64,000 nt of DNA from Sycon ciliatum (taxonomy: Eukaryota; Porifera; Calcarea; Leucosolenida; Sycettidae). Positions 10,660-36,148 of this stretch are shown piece by piece. The stretch covers positions 10,095,580-10,159,579 of the forward strand of contig NC_088646.1 of the NCBI RefSeq assembly GCF_964019385.1, given 5' to 3'. Every line of letters starts with the position of its first letter. The stretch's first letter is position 1. A program made the position numbers and the translations under genes. The notes below the pieces were generated by a model. It was not told the origin of the DNA and made no database searches. It saw only the letters and a list, made by a program, of their open reading frames with translations.

Positions 10660-11667
10660 GTATGTTTGTACTCACATCCTTGTGGCGATGTGACTTGTTT
10701 TTAGCATTGGTAACTTTACTAACAACACCTTCCAACCACCACTTGTACTAGGTGTAAATTGGTGATGTGTGTGGGTGGGCTTGGGGCAGGGAGTAGTAAA
10801 GTACCGCATTTTACGACCGTAAAGTACCGTTGATCCGCCCCCGCTCAAATTCCCGCCCCTGTCAATTTTCTGCCTGTGAAGCGACTTCGGTGTATACAAC
10901 GAAATACGATGTTGAACCGACGCATGTACTGCTGTACACAATAAGTGCGAGTGCATGATGAAGCTGTGCACAATCCAGCATGCCAGGTCTGATCTTCTGC
11001 TTTGTTGTACATCATACTGCACTTGAACGACTTGATATATTTCCCGCCCCCTGCCGAAAAACCAGCTGAGAAGCGACACGGCGTGGGGTCAACGGTACTT
11101 TACGGTACTCCCCTGCTTGTTGATTTTTATTTTACTTCGCAAGGCCAAACGGGCAATGGTGCTATTGAAGCGAATTTCAAAGGAAAGAGAGCTACGGGGA
11201 GAGAGAGAGAGAGAGAGATGCTTGGGGGGGGGGGGGGTTGTGTAGGCGTGGGTACATGTATATGGGTGCGAGAGGTAGAAAAAGACTCTGAGAAGCACTC
11301 TGAAAAGCTGGGTGGTACTAAATAGTGGTGGCCAATTCTTTAGGTGCAATATCGGCACAATGGCTTCTGCCAAGAGTATAATTATGCCTCTCAAACTCCT
11401 ATTCCATGTTAGACAATCCATGTACTGTCAACAGCAACTTGACGTCAGTGGCCTACATGGCAATACTGGTCGAAAATGATCAAAAGACTGAAAGTGGAAC
11501 ATTCTTTCGAAGAGAGAGCGAGAAGAAGCAAATCTAGGTTGCAAAAGGATCTGCGACCAGCACAAAATCAAAGAAGAAAGCTGGCTGGATCACGCCCGCG
11601 CATGTGCATGTGGTGGAAAATTGCGGATCTGTGAGTTAAACGTCTCTTTGGTTGGTCGCAATACCAA
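10660..11667. other. eIF3A downstream region
   Basis: This holds the 3' UTR and flank. I see no clear AATAAA signal close to the stop. The motif GTAAAGTACCGTTGA (about 10822) recurs inverted near 11088-11108, suggesting a diverged inverted-repeat element of about 290 bp. A G-run lies at about 11224-11236. No gene is recognised. Confidence 0.4.
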
Positions 11668-11856
11668 TACCGTAAAAGCCCCTGTATACGCCCACTCGAA
11701 ATTACGCCCACCCTCCGTGTACACGCCCAGTCAGGGGAAGTCAACACTTTTGTTTCAAAATAGCACCCATGCCCATGTATACGCCCAGGTATGCCGGAAA
11801 CACCAGTACATGTACAGGTACTGATACCCAATACTTACTGCTATCCCTATTCCAAG

Positions 11857-12449
11857 TACAGGTCTGCTCTCGATATAACAACTCTCACTTGTACATAACC
11901 TCGCTAGTAAGTAAAAAAATCAAATCCCGCGCCGAAACAGCATCACTCCCGTACAAATTTTGTTCTACACAACATAATCCTACATAACATAAACCTCGAC
12001 ATAACACACGCTACGGCGCGGCCCCCGGTGTGCGCACTCTCGATACAACATAAATTCACGTGCACGGTACGATCAAGCGGTAGCTGTTGCTAGGCAGTTT
12101 AGGCCAGTTTAGTCCTACATAACGTAAACCTCGGCATAACGCACCCTGTGGCGCGGTCCACGACGTGCGCACTCTCGATATAACGTAGATTCACGTGTGC
12201 GGTACGATCAAGCTGTAGCCGTAGCTAGCCAGTGTAGTCCTATTGTGCATAAATTCTGCGGCATTGATAGTATCTGATGTCGATGGTGGTACAGTGTGTA
12301 TATGTTTGCACGGTTAAACCCATCTTGTAAAAGCCTTCATTTTGAGGTACATCTTGTATTTTACACACGGTTTTCTACATAACAACTCTCGATATAACAT
12401 AATTTTTGCGTGGTCCCAGAGATTACGTTATATGGAGAGTAGACCTGTA
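11857..12449. mobile_element. Nested MITE with TACAGGTCT ends
   Basis: Inverted ends TACAGGTCTGCTCTCGATAT and the complement of ATATGGAGAGTAGACCTGTA are flanked by TA. Internally a unit of about 125 bp, containing GTGCGCACTCTCGATA and CGGTACGATCAAGC, is present twice in tandem (about 11985-12107 and 12112-12235). Confidence 0.75.
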
Positions 12450-12876
12450 CCGTATTTTCCGGGGTATAAGCCGCACCCCCCCCCCTTTTTTGAGGCAAAA
12501 TATTGACTAAAAGTTGGTATTCGGAGTATAAGCCGCACCCACAAACCAAGATTTTTCACACTCATTGACAAATGGCCTTTCTACAACTTTATTATGGTTA
12601 TGGAGCTAAATACCATGTTAGATCAGATTATGAAAAATAGAGTCCCCGTATACGCGTACCGTATGGTGTAGCCCGCGCACTAGAACTAGTAAAAGTGCCG
12701 GGATAGCAACACAGGCGCGAAGCTGAGTCGAATGACATGTCACATGACGTCAGCACTGCATACTGATGTATGCTAAGCATTCATTCGCGCAAGCATATTC
12801 GGTGTATAAGCCGCAGGGGCGATTTTGGTCCGATTTTTAGCGAAAAAGAGTGCGGCTTATACCCCGGAAAATACGG
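12450..12876. mobile_element. Nested MITE with CCGTATTTTCCGGGG ends
   Basis: The inverted ends CCGTATTTTCCGGGGTATAA and their complement (12849-12876) are flanked by TA at 12448-12449 and 12877-12878. The left TA is shared with the end of the neighbouring element 11857-12449. This terminal sequence type (CCGTATTTTCCGG followed by a TATAAG-GC-CAC box) is familiar to me from MITEs in several animal genomes; the exact family is not assigned. Confidence 0.8.
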
Positions 12877-13218
12877 TATACGCCCAGGAAATCGAGGCTG
12901 CTATTCTATACGCCCGGGGCCTATACACGGACTTTTACGGTAGCGCTGTATTGTATACTTCAGTTCCTGCATGCCCCCTATCCACCCGCCGCCACGACCA
13001 CTTTTGCCTGCTTACACACAAAATATTCCTTCTTGAAATCCCGAACCACCTAAAAAAAGTATGATTGGTTCCACCGCAGTCGAAATGCCCGTAACCAGGT
13101 CCCGTCCCTCGTTTATCTGTTCTTCTCCGATCTCCCCTGTTTCTTGCCTACTCTCATTGGCTCTCCCTTCCTTATGCAGTAACCTACGCAACACTGCAAC
13201 TTCTATCTCAGATATTAA

Positions 13219-14079
13219 AGGGGAAGTTAAGGCAAAAATTAAAATTTCACCAGTTGTAGTCTTCGGGGTGCTGAGTCGAATGGTCGTGGTCCGAGGAAGC
13301 TGAGACGCTCCCTTCCTACTTGAATCCCAATCGAACTCGCGCACTTCCACCGAAACTGGGTGACTGCGCCCTACTAGATGGGGATTTGTATGCAAAATGT
13401 CACTAAAAGCGCCATTTCGTTCTTATAAAAGCACGGATGACCGCGATTGGCCCATATGTTGTAGTCTTTTGGACGCTGAGTCGACTGGTTTTGGTCCGAA
13501 AAGGCTGCGATGCAGCGTTCCTCCTTTATTCCCAATCGAACATGGTTGAAGAAGCGGTCACGTGCTCCTGCGTACGCCAGTCACCTGGTCACCGTGCATG
13601 CAGGGTACAACTTACTAGCCTGTTTGACCTTTTTTGGGTGCAGTCCTGTCACTCGAGTTGAACCCGAGTTGAACCTTGGTGTGAAAGTTGTCACCTGCTG
13701 GCGTGGTGACCAGGTGATTTTGGCACCCAGGACCACGTGACCACTTCTTCAACCATGTTCGATTGGGAATAAAGGAGGAACGCTGCATCGCAGCCTTTTC
13801 GGACCAAAACCAGTCGACTCAGCGTCCAAAAGACTACAACATATGGGCCAATCGCGGTCATCCGTGCTTTTATAAGAACGAAATGGCGCTTTTAGTGACA
13901 TTTTGCATACAAATCCCCATCTAGTAGGGCGCAGTCACCCAGTTTCGGTGGAAGTGCGCGAGTTCGATTGGGATTCAAGTAGGAAGGGAGCGTCTCAGCT
14001 TCCTCGGACCAAGACCATTCGACTCAGCACCCCGAAGACTACAACTGGTGAAATTTTAATTTTTGCCTTAACTTCCCCT
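13219..14079. mobile_element. Foldback element A, TTAA target site, about 345-bp arms
   Basis: It is flanked by TTAA on both sides (13215-13218 and 14080-14083). The ends are AGGGGAAGTTAAGGC and its complement. Almost the whole element is an inverted repeat: about 345 bp arms, nearly identical, around a centre of about 170 bp. TTAA duplications are typical of piggyBac and Kolobok transposases, and an AGGGG start suits Kolobok better than piggyBac's CCY start. There is no real ORF; the frames in the arms are by-products. Element B at 17224-18073 is a second copy. Confidence 0.88.
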
Positions 14080-14083
14080 TTAA

Positions 14084-15231
14084 GAATGCACGGTGTTATG
14101 TTAAATAGGCTGACCACTGTCTCGCTGTAATCAACTCTTATCTCTTTTCTTTCTTCTTCTTCTTTTTCTTCTTCCCGTGGTTGGCTTGTCACCCTCATTG
14201 TTCCTTGTACTGGCCAATAATTGTATACTGAATATCTCAAGTTGAAAACATATTCACTGCGCATTGCACCGTGCAAGCACTTGAAATTTGCCAGGCACTG
14301 CACGGGGGGGGGGGGGGGGGGGGGAGTGTACTCTTGCTTCCACTGTAGAATTCTTTTGCCAACTGGATGATGTAACAGTACGAAGTACAGTGTGGTGGAC
14401 TGAGATCAAGTTCAACTTCAGTTTGTTCCGAAATCGGAATGACTTTCCATCACATTATTGCATTTCCATGCGCGGCATCATACACGATACAATTCTGAGC
14501 TGTGATAATGGATGGTTTTCTGTGCTGGGGCCGTGAACTCATCATTCTGTCAAAGATGCAGCTGTGAAAATATCTTTCGGTGTGAGAACCTTTCTGTGAA
14601 TATGGCTTTGGTCTCTTTCGGCGAGGCATGCTTTTCTGTAAAATGTTGTACATGTATTGTGAATCATTGTTCGAGGTAGTGTAATCCTGTGAGCTGTGGT
14701 TTGTGAACTAATTTGCGGCAATCAGTCGTGGACCTCATTGCTCAGAACATCACTTTGTCCAGCTTTTCAGTACATTATAGTCTAAATACCGGTATAACGG
14801 AATTTGTAACTGGACGAACTCCCTTTCTTTGGACTGCAGACAAAACATTTCACCGACTATTCATGACTTCAAAACTCCCTGATACTAGTACCACGACTGA
14901 GACATAAACGTACTGTACTGGATTTACCGAAAAAATATTGTGAAAAATCTAGCCGGGTTGTAAGGAAAAGCGATGGCCTTGTCTACACATGACAACCAGT
15001 ATAGGTTAGCCTTGTTTGGTTGAATAACAAAATTAACAATGATGCGGAGGAGGCACTGTGTCAACGGATATGATGGTTGTACTGTACTTGTATTAGGAGC
15101 ACTGTTTCCAACACGTTTTCAACACAATGCGATCCTCCACCTTATAATACAAGGCCGTCACAGTCGGGGCGGCGGCTGGGGCTGGGGCGGCAAGGCTTAT
15201 CAGTCTAGTACATGACTTTGTACTACAATGC

Positions 15232-15260
<29 letters not shown>
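14084..15260. other. Intergenic, no gene recognised
   Basis: This holds a CTT-rich tract (about 14150-14175), a G-run (about 14305-14324), and a TAG/GTA microsatellite (about 15231-15260) that abuts the next inverted-repeat element. I find no supportable coding exon or RNA gene. Confidence 0.5.
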
Positions 15261-15262
<2 letters not shown>

Positions 15263-15411
15263 CAGTCCCGCTCAATGAAATCCAGCCGCGTCACTCAAGT
15301 TTGCACCTTGCACCATTTTGCAGCCCAGTGTTCGCAGGTCTATGGCTGCGCAACACCCGGCGGCGTGTACTTGAGTGACGCTGTGACTGGATTTCATTGA
15401 GCTGTACTGTA
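15261..15411. mobile_element. Small inverted-repeat element (TACAGT ends)
   Basis: The left arm contains CTCAATGAAATCCAG and GTCACTCAAGT. The right arm carries the complement ending in CTGTACTGTA. The arms are about 40 bp with a few mismatches and the element is about 150 bp long. The TA at the ends and adjoining TAGTA repeats suit a TA-target MITE. Confidence 0.65.
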
Positions 15412-15427
15412 GTAGTACAATGTCATG

Positions 15428-15974
15428 TACTGTAAATATACAAAATTTAGGCGCTGCAAAATTTCGGCACTTCACGATTTTTGACATTTCGGCGGCGATT
15501 TATTTTCGGCGTTGGGGTAGAGGGCATGGTATAGTGCGACAGATGCTGTGAAAAATTTCATCGGCGTTTTAATTATTTAGGCGTTTTGGTTCGGTGCCGA
15601 ATATAAAAAAAATCACGGTTCGCGTGAGACTCGGCTGGAAGCCCAGTTTTCCGCATCCGTCATGGGAACGCCACCACCCTCAAGGATCAAAGGCGCAGAT
15701 GCAGCGCCTAAACGGTGGGAGGTGAGTAGATCAGACCCACCACCAAGTGGTCAAAGACCGAAATCCCATTAGCTGCATCCATGTTAACCTCGTGCAGGCA
15801 GGCATAGTGGGTTGGTCTAAGACCATGATTGAGAAACAGAGGGTACCAGGTTCAAGTCCTGCTTGGAAGCGGAAGGAATTTTTCCAGCCGTGCTGCGACC
15901 CACAGTTATTTGGGAAATTGTGGCCGAATATAGCCGAAATTAAATAGCTGCCGAAAATTTGTATATTTACAGTA
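15428..15974. mobile_element. TA-flanked MITE (CTGTAAATATACAAA ends) carrying a SINE
   Basis: The ends TACTGTAAATATACAAA and TTTGTATATTTACAGTA are inverted and bordered by TA, followed by AATTT-CGGC blocks on each side. The interior from about 15613 to 15899 is a separate repeat with copies elsewhere, so the original MITE was probably only about 260 bp. Similar CTGTAAA-ended elements lie at 29900, 36945 and 41610. Confidence 0.7.
15613..15899 (+). mobile_element. tRNA-derived SINE-like repeat, copy 1
   Basis: It contains GGTTCAAGTCCTG (about 15848-15860), a good RNA polymerase III B box. About 50 bases upstream is GTGGGTTGGTC, a weak A-box-like segment. The first 105 bp, with GGAACGCCACCACCCTCAAG, recur at 42718-42832. 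The middle, with GTGGTCAAAGACCGAAATCC, recurs degenerately at 58073-58190. Dispersed copies plus a B box make a SINE the best reading. The body bounds are estimated from the copies. Confidence 0.55.
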
Positions 15975-15978
15975 GTTT

Positions 15979-16779
15979 GGGTTGCTTGTGTGCGATTTGT
16001 ACGAGCTAACGGTATCGCTCCAGCAGGGCATCGATGACGTGGTAAACTGGATGAAGATCTGGAAGCTACAGCCCAATGTCCAGAAGACAAAAGTGTTGTA
16101 TATTTCTGCACGTCCACCATCTGCACCGTTGACGTTTCCGAACTGCACCCAGGCCCTGGAAGTTGTAACTTCTCACAGGCACCTGGGAATCGTTCTTGAC
16201 TCGAAGCTATCATGGTCCGAACATGCTGACCGTATTTGCCTTAAAGCATCCAGAATTGTAGGAACTCTGAAGCCTCACTGCCGTTATCTGCCTCACGACT
16301 GTAGATCTCTGTTTTTCTCTTTGTATATTTGTCCGATCTTCGACTACTGTGACGTAGCGTGGTGTGGGTTATCAACCACGATATCAGACAAGCTCGAAGT
16401 TTGCCAACGAAAATTATTTAAAATGCTATTTTGCTTGCCCCGTGATTTATCCTCTGCACAACTCTATGTTCTCGCTCGTGTTTGCCCCCTTTCTATTCGA
16501 TGCAGTCTCCACAGCAACATGCTAATTCAAAAGATAAAACTCGAGAAAGTACCAAGGCATCTTTTTCCCTATGACTGGTTTGTGCGGAGCCGTTCAACAA
16601 GGGCACAAGTCTCGCTACCTGCAGCTCGCACTGTCCAGTTTACAAAATCCCCTTTGTTTCATTCCCATTCTGACTGGCTCAAGCTATCAAGCCTCGCCCA
16701 CCACTGCCACAGCATGTCTAAGTTTCGCCAAGTTGTTTGTACTGAGTTGCGTTTTCCTGCAGCACTCACGCGTGTTTAG
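15979..16779 (+). mobile_element. LINE (non-LTR retrotransposon) 3' fragment encoding the reverse transcriptase thumb region
   Basis: An open stretch of about 265 residues reads as the C-terminal end of a CR1/L2/Jockey-type reverse transcriptase. LQQGIDDVVNWMKIWKLQ is the usual helix after the palm. HLGIVLDSKLSWSEHADRI and the LYICPIFDYCDVAWCG-like segment follow in the family order. The catalytic FADD region and endonuclease are absent, so it is 5'-truncated, as most LINE copies are. The frame is intact up to TAG at 16777-16779. The 3' tail probably continues through a duplicated 33-bp unit (16817-16883) to 17220. It may resume after foldback element B at 18078, ending near AATAAAAAAATATAAAA (about 18239). 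Confidence 0.8.
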
Positions 16780-16816
16780 CTAAACAATGTAATTTCCGGC
16801 TATCTCACTTAATTGG

Positions 16817-16883
16817 CTGAGCTTTGTTTTCCTCCCTGTTCCTTTCTTGGCTGAGCTTTGTTTTCCTCCCTGTTCCTTTCTTT
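16817..16883. repeat. 33-bp direct duplication in LINE 3' region
   Basis: TTGGCTGAGCTTTGTTTTCC plus the following CTCCCTGTTCCTTTC occurs twice in direct succession. Confidence 0.8.
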
Positions 16884-17223
16884 CCACTGTTTTCTTGTTT
16901 TCTTTTGTACTTTTACCACGGCTGGTTATCGCCCTCATCTCTGGGGTTGCTCCCCACATTAGCAATGCGTGCACATGCTACGAGATTGAGTTTAATAATA
17001 ATTGTGGCAGGCCTTGTTTTCCATTCTCCGTCTTTTTTTGCTGTTGGTCGGATTGTGACTTTGTGTACTAGTAGTAGCTGCTTTTGTTTTTCTGGATTAC
17101 TGTGTGTTTTGTATTCTTTTCCTTTTTACTTCTATTTTATTTATATTTTTGTTGTTCTCGGCGTGCCAAAGTCTCAGCGTGAATCATTCATACACACTTT
17201 ACATCTTTCAAAGCATTCGTTAA

Positions 17224-18073
17224 AGGGGAAGTTAAGGCAAAAATTAAAATTTCACCAGTTGTAGTCTTCGGGGTGCTGAGTCGAATGGTCTTGGTCCGAG
17301 AAAGCTGAGACGCTCCCTTGCTACTTGAATCCCAATCGAACTCGCGCACTTCCACCGAAACTGGGTGACTGCGCCCTACTAGATGGGGATTTGTATGCAA
17401 AATGTCACTAAAAGCGCCATTTCGTTCTTATAAAAGCACGGATGACCGCGATTGGCCCATATGTTGTAGTCTTTTGGACGCTGAGTCGACTGGTTTTGGT
17501 CCGAAAAGGCTGCGATGCAGCGTTCCTCCTTTATTCCCAATCGAACATGGTTGAACAAGCGGTCACGTGCTCCTGGGTGCCCAAATCACCTTGTCACCAC
17601 GCCAGCAGGCGACAAATTTCACACCAAGGTTCAACTCGAGTGACAGGAGTGCACCCAAAAAAGGTCAAACAGGCTAGTAAGTTGTACCCTGCAGGCACGG
17701 TGACCAGGTGACTGGTGTACGCAGGAGCACGTGACCGCTTCTTCAACCATGTTCGATTGGGAATAAAGGAGGAACGCTGCATCGCAGCCTTTTCGGACCA
17801 AAACCAGTCGACTCAGCGTCCAAAAGACTACAACATATGGGCCAATCGCGGTCATCCGTGCTTTTATAAGAACGAAATGGCGCTTATAGTGACATTTTGC
17901 ATACAAATCCCCATCTCGTAGGGCGCAGTCACCCAGTTTCGGTGGAAGTGCGCGAGTTCGATTGGGATTCAAGTAGGAAGGGAGCGTCTCAGCTTTCTCG
18001 GACCAAGACCATTCGACTCAGCACCCCGAAGACTACAACTGGTGAAATTTTAATTTTTGCCTTAACTTCCCCT
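17224..18073. mobile_element. Foldback element B, TTAA target site
   Basis: This is a second copy of element A, flanked by TTAA at 17220-17223 and 18074-18077. The arms are nearly identical to those of A. The unique centre (about 17570-17735) is the reverse complement of the centre of A, as expected when a palindromic element inserts in the other orientation. Sequence on both sides looks like one LINE 3' tail, so the element probably landed in that tail. Confidence 0.88.
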
Positions 18074-18077
18074 TTAA

Positions 18078-18490
18078 AGCCAGATTGAGTTGAATCTCAG
18101 TTTTACACAACTTTGATACATCTGCCTAGAGTTTCTGTGGATTTAGACTATTTCAAATTTTCATTTTGATTTCATCGCTGAGTTTCATCCCGTGTATCTT
18201 TGGTATTCTTCTTTCTTTCGATCAATGTCGTATTGTTTGAATAAAAAAATATAAAAGTAGTAGGCTTCATGAAGTATACAGTCATGACACCGTACTTATA
18301 CAGTCATGACACCGTACAATCATGCTGCTTTTTCCGAGCGGGCTGTCAACATGGTCAAAGACTATGATCATTTTTACCAGTCTTCCAAATCCTATACTAC
18401 AAATAATTATTACAATACACTCTACAGTATCTTACTGTTAGTTTGTCCGAAAGCGGCCGAGGAGTGAACTGGTGAGCACCAGCACCGGCG
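18078..18490. other. Upstream flank of the actin-like gene
   Basis: This holds AT-rich sequence with a short direct repeat (CAGTCATGACACCGTAC at about 18281 and 18301), then GC-richer sequence up to the ATG. It should contain the promoter, but I see no defined core element. Confidence 0.4.
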
Positions 18491-32220
<13,730 letters not shown>

Positions 32221-33298
32221 GCACGACAGGCACACGTGAAGATAATCGGTGACATCTGACTATATACGAATATGTGCTTTGAACCATGCTCATTTCTCAA
32301 GCAAGTCTACGATTGCAGCATTCCGAAGCCAATGAACCAGTCCACTGTAGGTTACATGGACTTGACTGAGAGACAAGCACGCCAAAGTGGGTCACACAAC
32401 AGCGTCCGGCAACATCTGAAAAAGACATCTCCCCGGCCATATGACAGCAACGTAGCTAACTTGAGCTGGGATGGACATCAACACTCTATTATACGTATGC
32501 AGCCGCGTACTCAATCTGTGGACAGAACTGTTTCGTCCTTTGTGGACTCCTCAGCGCAGCACAGAGAAAATGAGCCCAAACTTCCCGTTGATATTATATA
32601 GTCATGTTACATGTCTACAAACATATAGAAGTCCTAGTCCTGCTACCATGGCTACACTGTCGTAATAATGACTGCTACACTGTCGTAATAATGACTGCTA
32701 CACTGTCGTAATAATGACTGCTGCACTGCAGATATATACGCTGTGGTGATGACTGAGTGCTCGTGTAATATGCTAATATCCCTGGGTATCATTGGTATGC
32801 TGCAATATGGATCGGTTATTGAAGGCGTCATCGCAACTGACTTGACCGCGACCTTGCATAGAGTATCTATAACAATTTGATGCTCTCTTTATGATGAACA
32901 CCAAGGGACAGGTGGTATTAGTTTGCAACAACGGGAGTTTTTCTCCAGAATTATTTATACCACTGAGAGAATACACAACGGTTTATCCAATAGAGTTATG
33001 TTCTTCTAATGCAAACGTTTGTCTTATCAATATCAGTGTTCTTCTTTTTTAGACGTTTCTCGATATTTTACTACCCCCTGCTAGTATCAACTTAGAAGTT
33101 GCGACTTCGGCGGTAATAGTCATGAAGTTGGTTGCTCCAACGAGGAGCACACGCTTCTTGCCGAATTTGACACTTGACTGACTCACGACTGCCCTGCTAG
33201 TATCCATGTGGAAATGATCCCAGAGATATAAGAAATATACTATTATTCTGCATGTGACCACTACATGCATGCGCTGGTGGGAGCCATAAATAGGCTAA
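32221..33298. other. 3' flank of the actin-like gene
   Basis: This is a likely 3' UTR. A 25-bp unit (CTACACTGTCGTAATAATGA plus CTG) is tandemly repeated three times at about 32652-32723. A possible 109-codon frame (32272-32601) has no features I recognise. The first clear AATAAA downstream is near 33614, beyond the microsatellite. Confidence 0.4.
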
Positions 33299-33463
33299 AA
33301 CACCACATGCACACGCGAGCACACACACACACGCACACACACACACACACACCACCACCACCACCACCACCACACACACGCACCACCACCACCACCACAC
33401 ACACACACACACACACACCACCACCACCACCACCACCACCACACACACGCACCACCACCACCA

Positions 33464-33536
<73 letters not shown>

Positions 33537-33539
33537 CAC

Positions 33540-33572
<33 letters not shown>
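33299..33572. repeat. Compound CA and CCA microsatellite
   Basis: Alternating (CA)n and (CCA)n tracts form two near-identical higher-order blocks, each CCA run followed by CGCACCACCACC, and end in a long (CA)n. It is open in most frames by composition only. Confidence 0.95.
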
Positions 33573-33575
<3 letters not shown>

Positions 33576-36148
33576 GAGTCGCGAACCCAAGAGTGTCCAA
33601 CCTGAAGTGCTAAGAATAAAACATTATAAAAGAACAGGGGTTTTAGTTGCTTTTGCCTGTAAAAGAGGCTGTTCCTGGCTTTGTAAAAAGAAAAGAAAAA
33701 TCGGTTTTAGTTTTCTGTCAGGTTTTGGGATACATACATGTACTGTAAAACCGGAAAATTTCAGTGAAGATTTATTTTCGGTATTTAAACTTACACTATA
33801 GGTACAGGTAATTTTAAATACCTACAATAAAACATCAATAAAAACATCAATAAAACGCGACCTAAAATTCAACAACGCCATGCACACGGTGTAAAATGCA
33901 CTTTTGGATCTGGAATTCGCGCTACCAAACGGTTTGAAACTGTTGATTTTCGGACGCGTGTTGTTGCAGAAGCTGGCGTTGCCCGTTTTTTTGATATTAT
34001 GGGCATGTGTTTCTGTGGAGAAGGCGGAGAGCCGGAACGCAAACAATATTACTTTATCATTTTGGTCATCTTTTGTATTTTCATGACGTGATTGTATCGG
34101 TTTATTAATTTTGCCCATACAAGAGGCTTCGTAATGTAAAAAAATCGGACGCACTGTGTTGAAAAGTTAGGTGGTTCTGCTATACGTGAAACGTAGAGAA
34201 ATCACGTAGAGAGCAGGTGTCTGGGTTAGAGTCTACGGCTTCGCGTGTTTGGCTCCAGATTTCTACGCGGAGATGGGGTTCTCTACGTTGTGGCACACGC
34301 AGAGAAAATGCGTACGGATTTGCTGGGTATCGATCAACTGCATGCAGAAAACTGCCAAATATGGAAGGGGAAATTCCCAGTACACATTCCACGTGACTTC
34401 TCTAGGTGAAACGTAGAGCAGAACAGCATTTCTTTACGTTACGGGAACGCGAAGAAAGTTCGCGTGATTCTTTGCGTCGCGTTCCCAAAACGTAGAGCAG
34501 AACCTCCCTACCCTAGTATAGTATTGAAAACAGTGCTTCCGACTACAACTTCTGTACCTAAACCATACATGTCATGCACTTGTATATTAATGACACTTGA
34601 CAGATAATTATAATAATATTAATAATGTAAGCCTCAAGCTGAGATTCTTGCTTCAGCAACAAGCGCTGCCGAGTCTGAGGCCATTGCTGGTAAGAATGCC
34701 CTGCGTGCACCACGCAAGCACATCAGCGCTGAACGGACCAGTGCAAAGCCAATCTGGCAGTTTTCTTCCGTTTTGGTGTACAACTTTAACGTTTTGCTCC
34801 TCGCACCGTGTAAATGAACCATGCATCCGAAAGGATTTTGTTGCGTTTTCACCCCAGCGTTGTCGTGTAAACGCAGCCTAAGAACGTGCACAGCCAGATT
34901 ACTGAATTTTTACTCAAGTAAAAATAAGAAGTAGAACGTCCCAAGCTAAAACCAGGGAGTAGTACAATACTATTGTACTATTCTCTGGCTAAAACCCTGG
35001 GAACAACGTTCTTCGTACGGTTGATGTTCAGCCAGAAAGGCATCACGCTCCCTATCACACCAAATCAGCGAGTTGGCAAAGCAGCAAAGGCAAACCCACA
35101 TACACACATATACACGGGCACAGCTAAAACCTCAATGGACAGTAAGCCGATTTTTGAGTTCTCATCATTTGGGTTCACCAACATATGTGCAAAAACGAAA
35201 ACACAGGTCTTAAATTAGAAAGAGGAGCACTGTTGGTGACCACACACACACACACACACACAAGTCAGCATCAGCCCAGCGGCCACAAGACGTCCACAGC
35301 TCTCCTCCTTACACACGAGGACACCTTCTTCGGCAGGACGGCGGGATCCAGGCGAAATGTCACGACACACGGATGAATAGATTATATGTTAGGCACAGAA
35401 TGGACAACCACAAATTGAGCATTGGCAGGCAACAGCGGCCCCCGCGATTCAATACAGAGAAAAGGGGAGGACATATAATGAGAAAATAATAGAATATTGA
35501 ACACGGGACGAGACACGGGCATCAACACGAGAGGATGCAGACATATATGGCACAAGAGCAACCAGAATCTCTAAGGCTGGATGGCTCTTTTGCAAAATCT
35601 GAAAAAAGACTATCTTACAGGCAGGCGTGGGCACAGCAGAACATGGCCCACAGATAAAAACCTTTTCCTTTTTTTGTTGTAGTATTTGCAGAATGAGCAT
35701 GAACAGGCAATGAACGGAGTAAAGGGGGAAGGAAAAGGCTTCCTGAAAGAAAGGAACAGAAACAGCGCACACTGTTGCCAGCCAACGTGATCAGGGTGTG
35801 AGAAACTACTTGTTGCAGGACAGCAGAAAAAAAGGAAAAGACACGGCCCAGGATCAATAGAAAGGGGATGTTATTTGGAATCACTACTAACAGGGAACAG
35901 GTGGATTTCTACTACGGGAAAACTACGAGAATGAAAAGCTAAGCTAGCACACCGAGCGCTGCTGAAATAGATTGTATTTAGCAAGACGACATCATCTCTT
36001 GCAGAAAAGAGGTTACGAAAACTACGGCAATCTCTAGGTGAGATCTGAGTACAGAATGAGAGACAACTACACAGGCAACCGCGATAGGAGAATGTACACT
36101 GTTGAGAACGGTTGACAATATAGAAGCAGAGCAGAGCCAGGCGCTGCC
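33573..36148. other. Convergent intergenic region between the actin-like gene and PTBP
   Basis: It holds AATAAA-type signals near 33614 and 33826-33855. An inverted pair GGTTCTGCT…ACGT (about 34173 and 34485-34510) suggests a diverged element of about 345 bp. A terminus-like TGTAAACGCAGCCTA sits at about 34866, and a CA run at about 35242-35262. The stretch immediately left of 36149 should be the PTBP 3' UTR. No gene is recognised. Confidence 0.4.

Larger units (their letters stand above)
11668..12942. mobile_element. Composite of nested TA-flanked MITEs (outer element)
   Basis: The outer ends TACCGTAAAAG (11668) and CTTTTACGGTA (to 12942) are inverted, with further GTATACGCCC similarity inside both. 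The TA at each end suits a Tc1/mariner-type target duplication. Two other elements with their own inverted ends, at 11857-12449 and 12450-12876, sit inside it. No transposase is encoded. Confidence 0.7.

Noticed and set aside
9703-10735. Minus-strand ORFs of about 300 codons opposite eIF3A exon 15
   Set aside because: Antisense shadows of the low-complexity R/D/E repeat; the plus strand is the eIF3a tail continuous with upstream exons.
13217-18090. ORFs of 60-130 codons inside the foldback elements
   Set aside because: Identical peptides appear from both arms and both copies because the DNA is palindromic; there is no transposase motif.
32272-32601. 109-codon plus-strand frame after the actin-like stop
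   Set aside because: No recognisable motif and it lies in the probable 3' UTR; could be real but I cannot support it.
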